NCBI GenBank assembly: GCA_964421245.1
Contig: CAYQVW010000014.1
Span: 1-34,276 of the forward strand
Direction of reading: 5' to 3'
DNA length: 34,276 nt
Source of the DNA: CAYQVW01 sp964421245
GTDB lineage: Bacteria; Margulisbacteria; WOR-1; XYC2-FULL-46-14
Shown here: positions 6,867 to 14,444 of the stretch, one piece after another
How the letters are laid out: the number at the start of each line of letters is the position of its first letter
Numbering within the stretch: the first letter of the stretch is position 1
Made by a program: the position numbers and the translations under genes
Notes under the pieces: generated by a model
Databases searched by the model: none
Seen by the model: the letters and a program-made list of their open reading frames with translations, nothing else
Told to the model about the DNA's origin: nothing

Positions 6867-8525
6867 ATGAACAAAGAAAAAATTAAATATTTTCTATATG
6901 CCCGTAAATCATCGGAGGATGAGACAAGGCAAATTCAGTCTATTGATGACCAGATTAGCAGACTTAAAGATATTGCTAAAAACAAAAAGTTGCACATAGT
7001 AGAAATTTTTCAAGAATCAAAATCTGCTAAAAAACCAAACAACAGGCCAGCCTTTTCAGAAATGGTAAAAAGAATCAAAGCTGGCGAGGCAAAGGGGATT
7101 TTGTGTTGGAATATGAATCGCTTATGTCGTAATCCTATTGATGGCGGAACAGTCACATGGTTATTACAAAACGGGATTATCCAATCCATATATACTCCTG
7201 CACATGAATTTCTGCCCACTGACAATGTTATTATGGTCGGTTTTGAAACTAACAAAGCAAATCAATATATCATTGATTTAAGAAATGATGTTATAAGAGG
7301 CACTACTCGCAAAGCAGAGAGGGGCTGGTCTCCCAATCTTGCCCCGCTCGGCTATCTAAATAGAAGAGACGAGATAACAAACGAATCAATAATTGTTAAA
7401 GACCCTGTTCGCTTCCCTTTAATTCGCCAAATGTGGGATTTAATGCTTACTGGAAGTTGCACGCCTCCTCAAATTCTTGAAAAGGCTAATAAGATATGGG
7501 GATTTAGAACAAGAAAAACTCGAAAGACCGGAGACAAAGAGCTTTCTAAAAGCAGCATTTATAGAATCTTCACAAGTATTTATTACACTGGCGACTTTAT
7601 GTATTTTGGCAAACAATATAAAGGCAAACACGAACCGATGGTCACATTAGAAGAATTCGACAGGGTTCAAATTCTACTGGGCAGAAAAGGAAAACCAAGG
7701 CCAAAGACACACACGTTTGCTTTTACCGGTCTTATCCGTTGCTCTGAATGCGGTTGTGTTTACACTGCGGAAGAAAAGAAGAAACTCATTAAAAGCACCG
7801 GTAAAATAAAATATTATACTTATTACCACTGCACCCGAAGAAAAAAAGAGATTGATTGCACACAAAGAAAAAGTATCAAGGAAGAAGCCTTGGAAAAACA
7901 AATAGAAGAATTCCTTGGTAATTACACTATCTTGCCAGAGTTTAGAGATTGGGCTATGGCTGTTTTAAATGAACAGAATGACCAAGAAATTGAGACTAGA
8001 AGCCAGATTCACACTATGCAGAGCAATTCTATCTTAAAGACTCAAAAAGAGCTAGACAGATTAACACAAATGCGTTATAGAGATTTAATTGACGATGACG
8101 AATATTTAAGACAAAAAGAAAAACTACAAGTAAAAATAGCAGAACTTAAAAAGCAATTAAGGGTAACAGAAACCAGAGCTGAGAAATGGTTAGAACTGAC
8201 TGAACAAACCTTTGATTTTGCTACCCATGCGCGCAAAGCTTTTGTTGAAGGAGACATGCAAACTAAGCGAGAAATCATTGTGGCACTGGGAAAAAATCCA
8301 ATCATCTCAGATGGACAACTAAACATTGAGGTGAATGAGTGGCTACAACCTATCGGTGAAAAATATCCGGAACTTGAAAAAGAATATCTGGAAAGGTTAG
8401 AACCGGTAAAAATTGGCGTCAATCAAAGCAAAACAGGGTCTTTAGAAACTGTTCGTATCAAGTGGTTGGCGGACAGGGAATCGAACCCCGATTGCCTGAA
8501 TCAAAATCAGGTGTCCTACCGTTAG
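6867..8525 (+). CDS. Large serine recombinase (integrase of the element)
   Basis: A 552-residue site-specific recombinase. The N-terminal resolvase domain has the catalytic serine in YARKSSEDE (residue 15 or 16) and the arginine motif WNMNRLCRNPIDGG (81-94). The recombinase domain follows (about 155-265), then a zinc ribbon with Cys 292, 295/297, 322 and 331, and a long coiled coil (about 370-430). The last 20 codons lie inside the tRNA-Gln gene read antisense (ADRESNPDCLNQNQ), and the stop codon (8523-8525) is within the tRNA. So the C-terminus is supplied by the host target and would differ in an excised form. There is no clear ribosome binding site. It should integrate and excise the element at this tRNA. 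Confidence 0.9.
   Translation: MNKEKIKYFLYARKSSEDETRQIQSIDDQISRLKDIAKNKKLHIVEIFQESKSAKKPNNRPAFSEMVKRIKAGEAKGILCWNMNRLCRNPIDGGTVTWLLQNGIIQSIYTPAHEFLPTDNVIMVGFETNKANQYIIDLRNDVIRGTTRKAERGWSPNLAPLGYLNRRDEITNESIIVKDPVRFPLIRQMWDLMLTGSCTPPQILEKANKIWGFRTRKTRKTGDKELSKSSIYRIFTSIYYTGDFMYFGKQYKGKHEPMVTLEEFDRVQILLGRKGKPRPKTHTFAFTGLIRCSECGCVYTAEEKKKLIKSTGKIKYYTYYHCTRRKKEIDCTQRKSIKEEALEKQIEEFLGNYTILPEFRDWAMAVLNEQNDQEIETRSQIHTMQSNSILKTQKELDRLTQMRYRDLIDDDEYLRQKEKLQVKIAELKKQLRVTETRAEKWLELTEQTFDFATHARKAFVEGDMQTKREIIVALGKNPIISDGQLNIEVNEWLQPIGEKYPELEKEYLERLEPVKIGVNQSKTGSLETVRIKWLADRESNPDCLNQNQVSYR
8460..8469. repeat. Candidate attachment core at the 3' end of tRNA-Gln (attR-like)
   Basis: AAGTGGTTGG covers the CCA end and neighbouring acceptor bases of the tRNA gene and recurs at 168-177. 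Position at the recombinase/tRNA junction fits an attachment site. Large serine recombinases need only a very short core, so a 10-bp identity is enough to be suggestive but not proof. Confidence 0.35.
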
Positions 8526-8536
8526 ACGATCCGCCA
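8463..8536 (-). tRNA. tRNA-Gln (anticodon TTG)
   Basis: On the minus strand the gene begins TGGCGGATCG at 8536. The acceptor stem pairs TGGCGGA with TCCGCCA; the D arm is GTCTAACGGTAGGAC; the anticodon stem CCTGA/TCAGG encloses the loop TTTTGAT, giving anticodon TTG; the T arm is CGGGG TTCGATT CCCTG with a usual loop. Discriminator A and an encoded CCA end at 8463. The serine recombinase frame runs through it on the other strand. Confidence 0.95.
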
Positions 8537-8562
8537 TTAACATAAGTTAGAAGGACAAACTA

Positions 8563-8571
8563 ATTATAACA
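8563..8571 (-). promoter_or_regulatory. Extended -10 promoter of tRNA-Gln
   Basis: TGTTATAAT on the minus strand (8571-8563) is an extended -10 box. The predicted start near 8556 is about 20 bases before the mature tRNA 5' end. No good -35 is seen. Confidence 0.5.
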
Positions 8572-8581
8572 TATGGAGCTT

Positions 8582-9295
8582 TTATTGATCTCGTAATTCC
8601 TCTGCAGCATAAGAAGCGCAATAGGACTCAAACAGAGCTAGACGTTTTTCCTTTGGATGATAATTATCAACAAAAAGCCATCGATAGGCCCGAGAAAATA
8701 TTCCCAATGATTCCGAATTTTGATCAGACCTACAAATATTTCTTGTGGCATCATAATACTTTCTTAGTGCCTTTTCGGGAGAAGGAAGCCCTAGCGATGT
8801 AAGAATTCTAGCCGCCCATTCATCTGCTTTAGCTTCTTCCCATCTGCGCAATGGCTTAATATAGCTGGAACACCTCATAATAAATCTTTTTATTGGGTCA
8901 ATCGCCTGTAAAGTATGGCCTATTTCATGCGCAAGAACAAAGGTCGAGAGAAGACGATCCTCATTAATGGAATAAAGAGTTTCAGATTGTTCATCAAGCT
9001 GCCAAAGGCGATTAAGGACTACCCCAAATTGTATACCAAATCTCAAGCTATGGTTGCTTTCTACAAACTTTGCATTCATTTCAGAAAACAATACATTCAA
9101 ATTAATTGTCAATGCTAATCGCTCTGAAATATAAGGTAAGCTTAAAATATTATGCGCCAATTGGATTACAATACCGGCAGCTTTCTCCGCTAGATTGTTA
9201 AAATCTATTCCAAGACCATTTTCTGTCAAATCAGAATATTTTACTGTTACCCTCGGGGAAGATAACTGCTGAGCTTTATTACTAGCATTAATCAT
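8582..9295 (-). CDS. HExxH metallopeptidase-like protein
   Basis: A 237-residue protein with the zinc-peptidase motif LAHEIGHTLQ (His123, Glu124, His127) and a downstream EEAKADEWAARI (about 153-164) supplying the third ligand, a gluzincin-like E..AD arrangement. There is no signal peptide; a moderately hydrophobic stretch near 40-55 is not a clear membrane segment. The substrate is unknown. AGGT upstream of the ATG serves as ribosome binding site. It follows the 99-codon gene by five bases and shares its promoter at 9758-9787. M48 and M78 families are possible homes, but I cannot choose. Confidence 0.75.
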   Translation of the reverse strand: MINASNKAQQLSSPRVTVKYSDLTENGLGIDFNNLAEKAAGIVIQLAHNILSLPYISERLALTINLNVLFSEMNAKFVESNHSLRFGIQFGVVLNRLWQLDEQSETLYSINEDRLLSTFVLAHEIGHTLQAIDPIKRFIMRCSSYIKPLRRWEEAKADEWAARILTSLGLPSPEKALRKYYDATRNICRSDQNSESLGIFSRAYRWLFVDNYHPKEKRLALFESYCASYAAEELRDQ

Positions 9296-9300
9296 ATTAT

Positions 9301-9600
9301 TTACCTATACAAGTCTTTTCCCGGGAGAAGGATTTGTAATCGTTCCAACATGCCACCTCTCTTCAAGCCAAGCCTGGCTATATCAGGGTGGCGCACATTG
9401 AGTCCTATGTACTTTGTGTCTCCTCTTCCAAGGGTTATATCTTCTGCAACTCCTGCTAAATTCCGTGCTACATGTCTTGATACTGCCCCTTCTTGAACAG
9501 GAACTTCATAGTAACAATCAACAATATGACCTGTCATAACTTCATGGGTGGTCGGATCAATAAATAATTCATTCGCATGTTGATATCGTGGATCAGACAA
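9301..9600 (-). CDS. Hypothetical protein, probably the C-terminal part of a frameshifted gene
   Basis: A 99-codon frame with TTG as its only available early start. I do not recognise the family; it reads like a folded beta-rich protein (HIVDCYYEVPVQEGAVSRHV, TKYIGLNVRHPDIARLGLKR). Before the TTG the frame stays open back to a TAG near 9632 and gives sensible residues (TNFEASAARK). The 35-codon gene at 9620-9727, with its own promoter and ribosome binding site, ends inside this open stretch. A one-base shift would join them into one protein of about 140 residues. It lies five bases before the metallopeptidase gene and may be its partner. Confidence 0.5.
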   Translation of the reverse strand: MSDPRYQHANELFIDPTTHEVMTGHIVDCYYEVPVQEGAVSRHVARNLAGVAEDITLGRGDTKYIGLNVRHPDIARLGLKRGGMLERLQILLPGKDLYR

Positions 9601-9619
9601 TTTCCTGGCCGCTGAAGCC

Positions 9620-9727
9620 TCAAAGTTGGTCTAAAAGAGCAGGATATTTTGCTCCCGTGCTTACTGGCCCGTTTCCCTCAGCTGTTTGGGCCAGACGTAC
9701 TATCTTCCCTGGTCGTTGAGCACTCAT
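9620..9727 (-). CDS. Short N-terminal fragment (35 codons) joined to the next gene by a putative frameshift
   Basis: An ATG at 9727 opens MSAQRPGKIVRLAQTAEG and ends LLDQL with a stop at 9620. AGGAG lies 13 bases upstream and the promoter at 9758-9787 reads into it. Near 9628-9634 the next gene's frame is open, so a +1 change after the LL codons would continue into TNFEASAARKLSDPRYQH. Whether this is a true frameshift, an assembly error or simply a short peptide gene is unresolved. Confidence 0.45.
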   Translation of the reverse strand: MSAQRPGKIVRLAQTAEGNGPVSTGAKYPALLDQL

Positions 9728-9757
9728 TATTAACTATATTCTCCTTATAGGCGCACA

Positions 9758-9787
9758 ATTATACTGTTTCCATATTATTATCGTCAA
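9758..9787 (-). promoter_or_regulatory. Promoter of the metallopeptidase operon
   Basis: On the minus strand TTGACG (9787-9782), an 18-bp spacer and TATAAT (9763-9758) form a near-consensus promoter. The expected start is near 9751, leaving a leader of about 24 bases to the ATG at 9727. Confidence 0.7.
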
Positions 9788-9813
9788 ATTTGAGCAAGAA
9801 TTTCAGTTTTTTT

Positions 9814-10407
9814 TCAGAACTTCAAAAACTTAACGTCTCTATATTTAGAGGGCTTTCTTTGTGGCTCCCTATGAGGATGTGGTTCGGCAGGTCCTGCACT
9901 TTTGTCTTTTATAAGTGGATGAGAAAAACCCTTTGGCTTTTCTCTTCTTGGAGGGGGCTGAAAAATATGATGACTTGGTTTTGGCTTTGGGGGCTCTGGG
10001 TTACTTGGCTTTAAAGAAAACAATGGAGTATACTCAATCTTTTCTTCGATTACAATTGGCTTAGGCTCTTCGCCAATAAAAACAGCATCTCCCTCTTTTA
10101 CTTCATGAAGAACTTTTAACCCAATCTCCGATCCCTTGCGGGCACCCATAATATTCTTATGATTAACCTGCATTGAGTCAACGATTTGTGTAAACTCGCC
10201 ATTTGAGGTTTTAAATCGGATATAATTTCCGACTTTTAAAGAGGCTTTTAACTTAATAACGGCAACATTGATCTTTTTAAAATAGTGGGTAACTGCCCCC
10301 AAAGATTGAGGCCCTTTTTTCTTTCGAACAATCTTTTTCTTCTTGTACGGACAGCTCGCGAGCTGTCCCTTCTTCTTTTTCTTAACTTTCTTTTTGCGTG
10401 ATTTCAT
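9814..10407 (-). CDS. Translation-elongation-factor-like protein (EF-Tu domain 2-type fold) with basic and proline-rich tails
   Basis: A 197-residue protein. The core (about residues 37-110) matches stand-alone elongation-factor-like barrels: LGAVTHYFKKINVAVIKL, LKVGNYIRFKTSNGEFTQIV, DSMQVNHKNI, GLKVLHEVKEGDAVF. Before it is a very lysine-rich segment interrupted by GQLASCPY, which is exactly where a 20-bp palindrome sits in the DNA. After it comes a proline-rich disordered tail. The ATG at 10407 is used; an earlier in-frame Met lies well inside the upstream gene. It overlaps the GlmU-like gene by 26 bases as the last gene of the apbE-ackA operon. The domain is secure; the biological role of such proteins is unknown. 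Confidence 0.75.
   Translation of the reverse strand: MKSRKKKVKKKKKGQLASCPYKKKKIVRKKKGPQSLGAVTHYFKKINVAVIKLKASLKVGNYIRFKTSNGEFTQIVDSMQVNHKNIMGARKGSEIGLKVLHEVKEGDAVFIGEEPKPIVIEEKIEYTPLFSLKPSNPEPPKPKPSHHIFQPPPRREKPKGFSHPLIKDKSAGPAEPHPHREPQRKPSKYRDVKFLKF
10349..10368. repeat. 20-bp perfect palindrome inserted in frame
   Basis: GGACAGCTCGCGAGCTGTCC is self-complementary. It lies in frame inside the lysine-rich leader of the elongation-factor-like gene and encodes GQLASCP. It shares GGACAG/CTGTCC arms and a TCGCGA centre with the palindrome at 32102-32133 in lpxB. It is GC-rich in an AT-rich setting. Confidence 0.7.
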
Positions 10408-11395
10408 AAATCTTTTCCAATAGTCTACCATAACTCGGTGAAAACTCAACAGATCGACGTGCCATCATGGCCTTGGCAGCTGCTTTTACTTTTTCGATCT
10501 CTGCAATTCCACTTTCTCCCCAAGAAAAAGACGAAACCTCTTTTGAAACATAATGAGATCCAAAAACATTAGCAGAAACACCGATAACGCAACCAGTATA
10601 AATCATTGTACCGATTGCAACTGCGGTATGATCAGCAATAAAACAGCCAACAAATTGTCGACCAGTATCAACCCCACCAACCTTAACTGTTCCATAATTG
10701 TTTTTTAAGTTGGAATTGGTCGTTCCGGCCCCTAAATTTACCCAAGAACAAATGTATGAATCACCAATAAAACCATAATGAGCTTTATTGGTGTGCGACA
10801 TAATAATAGAAGAAGAGACTTCGCCGGCAATGCGGCAGTTTTCTCCAATATAGAGCGGACCACGCAACAAGGTAAAGGGATGAACAATTGTTCCACGGCC
10901 AATATAAACCGGACCTTTGGAATCATCAATCACCACATTGCTTGAAACAATCGCCCCTTCTTGGACCTTGGTTACCCCAATCTGCTCTCCTAAGTTGTTC
11001 AACAAGTCCCAGGGGTATTGTATCAATTTTAATTTCACTTCTCTATGAGGTTTCTTAGTTGGATCCTTTTTAACCTCGTCAAATTCTTCTTTGGTTCCCC
11101 TAAAAGCAACGATCTCTCCTTGTGAAACAAAAAGTTCGTGTGGTTCATTTAAAATTTTAGAAAGGAACTTATTTGGTAAAAGCCGACCATTAATAAAAAG
11201 GAATTCCCCATCAAGGTCGCGACTGCCTGAAATATAATCTCTTTCAAGATAAAAATATTTAATTGGCTCTGATAAGTTCTTCTCTATTCCCTCTTTGATC
11301 GATCCAGCACCACAAATCAATTCCCAAACCGGCCGAAAATATACTAAGGGCAGAAAATTTACATATTTATTATCTTCAAACAAACAGACTTTCAT
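10382..11395 (-). CDS. GlmU-like sugar nucleotidyltransferase / left-handed beta-helix acetyltransferase
   Basis: A 337-residue protein of the short GlmU-like family known from Bacteroidetes and others (putative UDP-GlcNAc diphosphorylase/GlcN-1-P acetyltransferase). The N-terminal part has the diverged nucleotidyltransferase opening MKVCLFEDNKYVNFLPLVYF, then RDLDGEFLFINGRLLP. The C-terminal part is a left-handed beta-helix with hexapeptides (GPVYIGRGTIVHPFTLLRGP, ..GENCRIAGEVSSSII) and VNLGAGTTNSNLKNNYG, the acetyltransferase signature, including the catalytic-type His in SSSIIMSHTNKAHYGFIGD. It should make UDP-GlcNAc for peptidoglycan and for the lipid A genes later in the window. It starts on the same base where ackA ends. 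Confidence 0.82.
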   Translation of the reverse strand: MKVCLFEDNKYVNFLPLVYFRPVWELICGAGSIKEGIEKNLSEPIKYFYLERDYISGSRDLDGEFLFINGRLLPNKFLSKILNEPHELFVSQGEIVAFRGTKEEFDEVKKDPTKKPHREVKLKLIQYPWDLLNNLGEQIGVTKVQEGAIVSSNVVIDDSKGPVYIGRGTIVHPFTLLRGPLYIGENCRIAGEVSSSIIMSHTNKAHYGFIGDSYICSWVNLGAGTTNSNLKNNYGTVKVGGVDTGRQFVGCFIADHTAVAIGTMIYTGCVIGVSANVFGSHYVSKEVSSFSWGESGIAEIEKVKAAAKAMMARRSVEFSPSYGRLLEKIYEITQKES

Positions 11396-12612
11396 TACTT
11401 AGTCCTCTTGTAATCGGCTTTTTCAAAAGAATAGGTGTGCTTGGTGTGAATTTCATACTTCCCTTCAAGAATAGCAACCACATCTTCTATAAAAACCCTC
11501 TCTTCATCAGTTGGAATTACCAAGATTTTTATTTTTGATCCCTTGGTAGAAATGATTGATTCTTCTTCCCGACTTTTTGTAATTCGATTCTTTTCTGGGT
11601 CCACTGTAATCCCAATATTTTCTAATCCTTCTAAAACCTTGGCTCTCTGTTTCCAGTTTTTCTCCCCTGCTCCGGCGGTAAAGACAATTGCATCAACCCT
11701 TCCCAAAGCTGCTGTGTATTCTCCAATATATTTTTTTAACCTATATGCCTCAATATCAATTGCCAGCTGGCATCGTGTGTCTCCCGCTTCGGCTGCTTTA
11801 TAAATATCGCGTCGATCCATATATCTTCCGGTTATGCCAAACAACCCGCTTTTCTTGTTTAAAATGTTGTCCAGTTGCTCTGCATAAAACCCCTCTTTCT
11901 CGATCATAAAAAGAAGAATTCCGGGATCAAGATCTCCGGATCGGGTCCCCATCACCGCCCCTTCAAGCGGAGTTAGGCCCATACTAGTATCAACCGAAAC
12001 TCCATTCTTAATTGCACAAATACTAACTCCGTTACCAATATGAAGTGTGATTAAATTGGTCTTAGAAATCGGCTTCTTTAGAAAACTAGCTGCCCTTCGT
12101 GAAACATAAAGATGGGAGGTACCGTGAAAACCATAACGCCTAACCCCATACATTTTGTACCATTCAAACGGAACAGCATAAGTGTAAGAATGTTCGGGCA
12201 TAGTCTGGTGAAAAGCAGTATCAAACACTGCAATTTGTGGAACCTTTGGTAAAACCGCTTGAGCCGCTTCGATGCCTGAAATATTGGCTGGATTATGCAA
12301 TGGGGCTAGGTCTTGAACCTCCCTTATAGCACTAAGTACTTCAGGAGTAATTAAAACCGAGCTTTTAAATTTTTCTCCACCGTGAACAACTCTATGTCCA
12401 ATCGCCGCAATCTCTGAAAGTTTTTTTATTATCCCTTGTTCTTTACTGGTCAAATTTTCAAGAATTTGTTTTAGTGCAACCTCGTGGCTTGGACAACCAT
12501 TTTCAATTCCGACCCGCTCAATTTGCCCCGCCCCCAAGGTTAATTGCTGCTCCCAATCAAAAATCTTGTATTTTATAGAAGAGCTTCCGCAGTTTAATGC
12601 TAGAATTTTCAT
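11395..12612 (-). CDS. ackA: Acetate kinase
   Basis: A 405-residue acetate kinase (acetyl-phosphate + ADP to acetate + ATP), full length. Seen are the N-terminal nucleotide-fold opening ILALNCGSSSIKYKIFDW, HRVVHGGEKF (substrate arginine/histidine region), AVFDTAFHQTMP, YGFHGTSHLYV, HIGNGVSICAIKNGVSVDTS and TPLEGAVMGTRSGDLDPG. The C-terminus has GAGEKNWKQR and the ATP-site region TDEERVFIEDVV, slightly unlike the usual NEE. A fermentative energy metabolism is suggested. It is three bases downstream of apbE and abuts the GlmU-like gene, so all are in one operon. No pta is in the window. Confidence 0.95.
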   Translation of the reverse strand: MKILALNCGSSSIKYKIFDWEQQLTLGAGQIERVGIENGCPSHEVALKQILENLTSKEQGIIKKLSEIAAIGHRVVHGGEKFKSSVLITPEVLSAIREVQDLAPLHNPANISGIEAAQAVLPKVPQIAVFDTAFHQTMPEHSYTYAVPFEWYKMYGVRRYGFHGTSHLYVSRRAASFLKKPISKTNLITLHIGNGVSICAIKNGVSVDTSMGLTPLEGAVMGTRSGDLDPGILLFMIEKEGFYAEQLDNILNKKSGLFGITGRYMDRRDIYKAAEAGDTRCQLAIDIEAYRLKKYIGEYTAALGRVDAIVFTAGAGEKNWKQRAKVLEGLENIGITVDPEKNRITKSREEESIISTKGSKIKILVIPTDEERVFIEDVVAILEGKYEIHTKHTYSFEKADYKRTK

Positions 12613-12614
12613 TG

Positions 12615-13466
12615 TTACCAGGATTTAATAACCTTACCAGAAGAGGTAATAATAATTGCCCTTACTCCTTCCAATGAACGGACTAGAGAGAGCGCTTTTT
12701 GAGGTCCCATCACATATAAGGCCGTTGATAGTGCATCAGCAAAGCCGGCATCTTTGGCAATAACTGTAACCGATTGGCAGGTATTTGCCTTGTCTCCCTT
12801 CTTTGGGTCTACTATGTGCTCCCCTTGCTCATAGTTTCCAGAAGTAGAGAGAGCATCCCCACTATTTAACACAATAGTCTCAATAATTTTTTTCGGCGAA
12901 GAGGGGTCTTTTATCCCTATCCTCCACGGTCCACCAATCGCCGCTATGCTGCTGGTCATATCAATCAATGCTTCGGTAACTCCACGGTTTTTAAGGGTTT
13001 GTCGGGCCTGTTCAACTGCAAACCCCTTCCCCATTCCACCTAAGTCAATTTTCAAGTCTTTATCTTTTACAAAAACTTTTTTCTCAAAAGGATCGATCTT
13101 AACTTTTTTAAAATCTTTGAGGGTAACGTCAAAAGCCCCTTTGGTTAAACGAGAAACAAAAAGGGCCTGTTCAATTGCATTAAAAGTATCATCTTTTACT
13201 TTGACATCAGATTTTCCAGCCAAGGCATTAATAATATTTACTTCACTCTTTGGGTCATATATATCAATTAGGCGGGCGACTTTTCTGATACTAGAATAGG
13301 CCGCGTTAATATGATCAATCGCTCCCTTATCTCTAACCGTGATCATAACATCGGTCCCCATCACACGAAATCGAAGAGTTGATTCGGAACGGATACTTTT
13401 AGAGTAGGAGACCACCAGAGCCACAATTAGAACTATTGAAATAACAAAAATAGCTAGTCGTTGCAT
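12615..13466 (-). CDS. apbE: FAD:protein FMN transferase
   Basis: A 283-residue ApbE-family protein that attaches FMN to threonine in partners such as Rnf or Nqr subunits. It has an N-terminal signal-anchor (about 5-20, IFVISIVLIVALVVSYS), then FRVMGTDVMITV, DLGGMGKGFAVEQA, the DMTSSIAAIGG strand, SGDALSTSGNY, HIVDPKKG and AGFADALSTALYVMGP, the usual Mg/FAD residues. It is predicted to act outside the inner membrane. It is the first gene of the leftward operon apbE-ackA-glmU-like-EF-like, divergent from pyrB. No rnf/nqr genes are present, so its target is unknown. Confidence 0.93.
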   Translation of the reverse strand: MQRLAIFVISIVLIVALVVSYSKSIRSESTLRFRVMGTDVMITVRDKGAIDHINAAYSSIRKVARLIDIYDPKSEVNIINALAGKSDVKVKDDTFNAIEQALFVSRLTKGAFDVTLKDFKKVKIDPFEKKVFVKDKDLKIDLGGMGKGFAVEQARQTLKNRGVTEALIDMTSSIAAIGGPWRIGIKDPSSPKKIIETIVLNSGDALSTSGNYEQGEHIVDPKKGDKANTCQSVTVIAKDAGFADALSTALYVMGPQKALSLVRSLEGVRAIIITSSGKVIKSW

Positions 13467-13475
13467 ACAATCTTA

Positions 13476-13484
13476 TGATATAAT
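13476..13484 (+). promoter_or_regulatory. Extended -10 promoter of pyrB
   Basis: TGATATAAT at 13476-13484 is an extended -10 box. It is 18 bases before the pyrB ATG, giving a leader of about a dozen bases without a Shine-Dalgarno sequence. No good -35 is visible. Confidence 0.55.
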
Positions 13485-13502
13485 AAATAAGATAGAATTT
13501 CA

Positions 13503-14444
13503 ATGAATAAGGTAAAAGGATTAAGTAGTAAGGATCTCTTGGGCCTCCGAGAAACCCCGGAAAATGACCTCCAGTTAATACTAAAGACTACCCACTCGAT
13601 GAAAGAGATTTTCAAGCGCTCGATTCGTCGTGTTCCGCCATTAATTGCAAAAAACATCGTAACTTTATTTTATGAACCAAGTACTCGAACCAGAACGTCC
13701 TTTCACATGGCAGCAAAGATGCTCTCTGCCAATACCACCAGCATTGCGGTTTCTTCTTCTTCTGTTAAAAAAGGAGAAACACTAATTGATACAGCAAAAA
13801 ACATAGAGGCAATGGGAGTTGATGCGATTATTATCCGGCACGGAATGGCTGGAGCTCCTCATCTAATTGCAAAAAACATCCAGGGCTCGGTTATAAATGC
13901 AGGGGATGGATTTAACGAACATCCAACCCAGGCATTGCTAGACATCTTTACAATGCAGGAGAAAAAAGGATCCCTTGAAGGAAAGAAGGTTGTAATAGTT
14001 GGAGATATTTTACACTCCCGTGTTGCAAGATCAAATATCTGGGGATTACAAAAACTGGGGGCCAAGGTTACCCTAGTCGGACCACCCTCTCTAATGCCAA
14101 AGGATATTGAAAAGACCGGAGCACATGTTTCTCATAACATAGATAAAGAAATAAGAGATGCAGACTTTGTAAATGTTTTAAGGATTCAGCTAGAAAGGCA
14201 AGCTGGAGGACTTTTCCCTTCGCTAGAAGAATATCACAAGCTTTTTGGAATAACTGCGGAGAGATTAAAGAAATGCAAAAAAGATATTGTAGTGATGCAC
14301 CCTGGACCACTTAATCGCGGAGTTGAAATTTCATCCGAAGTTGCCGATGGTCCATACAATGTAATTCTTGATCAGGTTACAAACGGTGTCGCAGTTAGAA
14401 TGGCAATATTATTTCTTCTACTTGGCGGAAAGACTAAGAAATAA
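13503..14444 (+). CDS. pyrB: Aspartate carbamoyltransferase catalytic subunit
   Basis: A 313-residue enzyme of pyrimidine synthesis joining carbamoyl phosphate and aspartate. The carbamoyl-phosphate loop TLFYEPSTRTRTSFHMAA (about 55-72), the lysine loop SSVKKGETLIDTA, HGMAGAPHLIA, GDGFNEHPTQALLDIFTM and the C-terminal HPGPLNRGVEISSEVADGP are all present, so it should be active. No pyrI regulatory chain is nearby. It is a single gene with its own promoter. Its last bases overlap the convergent nnr gene by 11. pyrE occurs 2.8 kb away on the same strand, not in one operon. Confidence 0.96.
   Translation: MNKVKGLSSKDLLGLRETPENDLQLILKTTHSMKEIFKRSIRRVPPLIAKNIVTLFYEPSTRTRTSFHMAAKMLSANTTSIAVSSSSVKKGETLIDTAKNIEAMGVDAIIIRHGMAGAPHLIAKNIQGSVINAGDGFNEHPTQALLDIFTMQEKKGSLEGKKVVIVGDILHSRVARSNIWGLQKLGAKVTLVGPPSLMPKDIEKTGAHVSHNIDKEIRDADFVNVLRIQLERQAGGLFPSLEEYHKLFGITAERLKKCKKDIVVMHPGPLNRGVEISSEVADGPYNVILDQVTNGVAVRMAILFLLLGGKTKK

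Noticed and set aside
8479..8525. ADRESNPDCLNQ-type sequence as a true protein domain
   Set aside because: These residues are the antisense of the tRNA-Gln gene, a known source of spurious peptide similarity. They are part of the recombinase frame only because of the insertion site.
11202..11226. GGTCGCGAC inside the GlmU-like gene as another palindrome copy
   Set aside because: Only eight to ten bases match, the arms GGACAG/CTGTCC are missing, and the encoded SRDLDGEFLFINGR is normal for the family.
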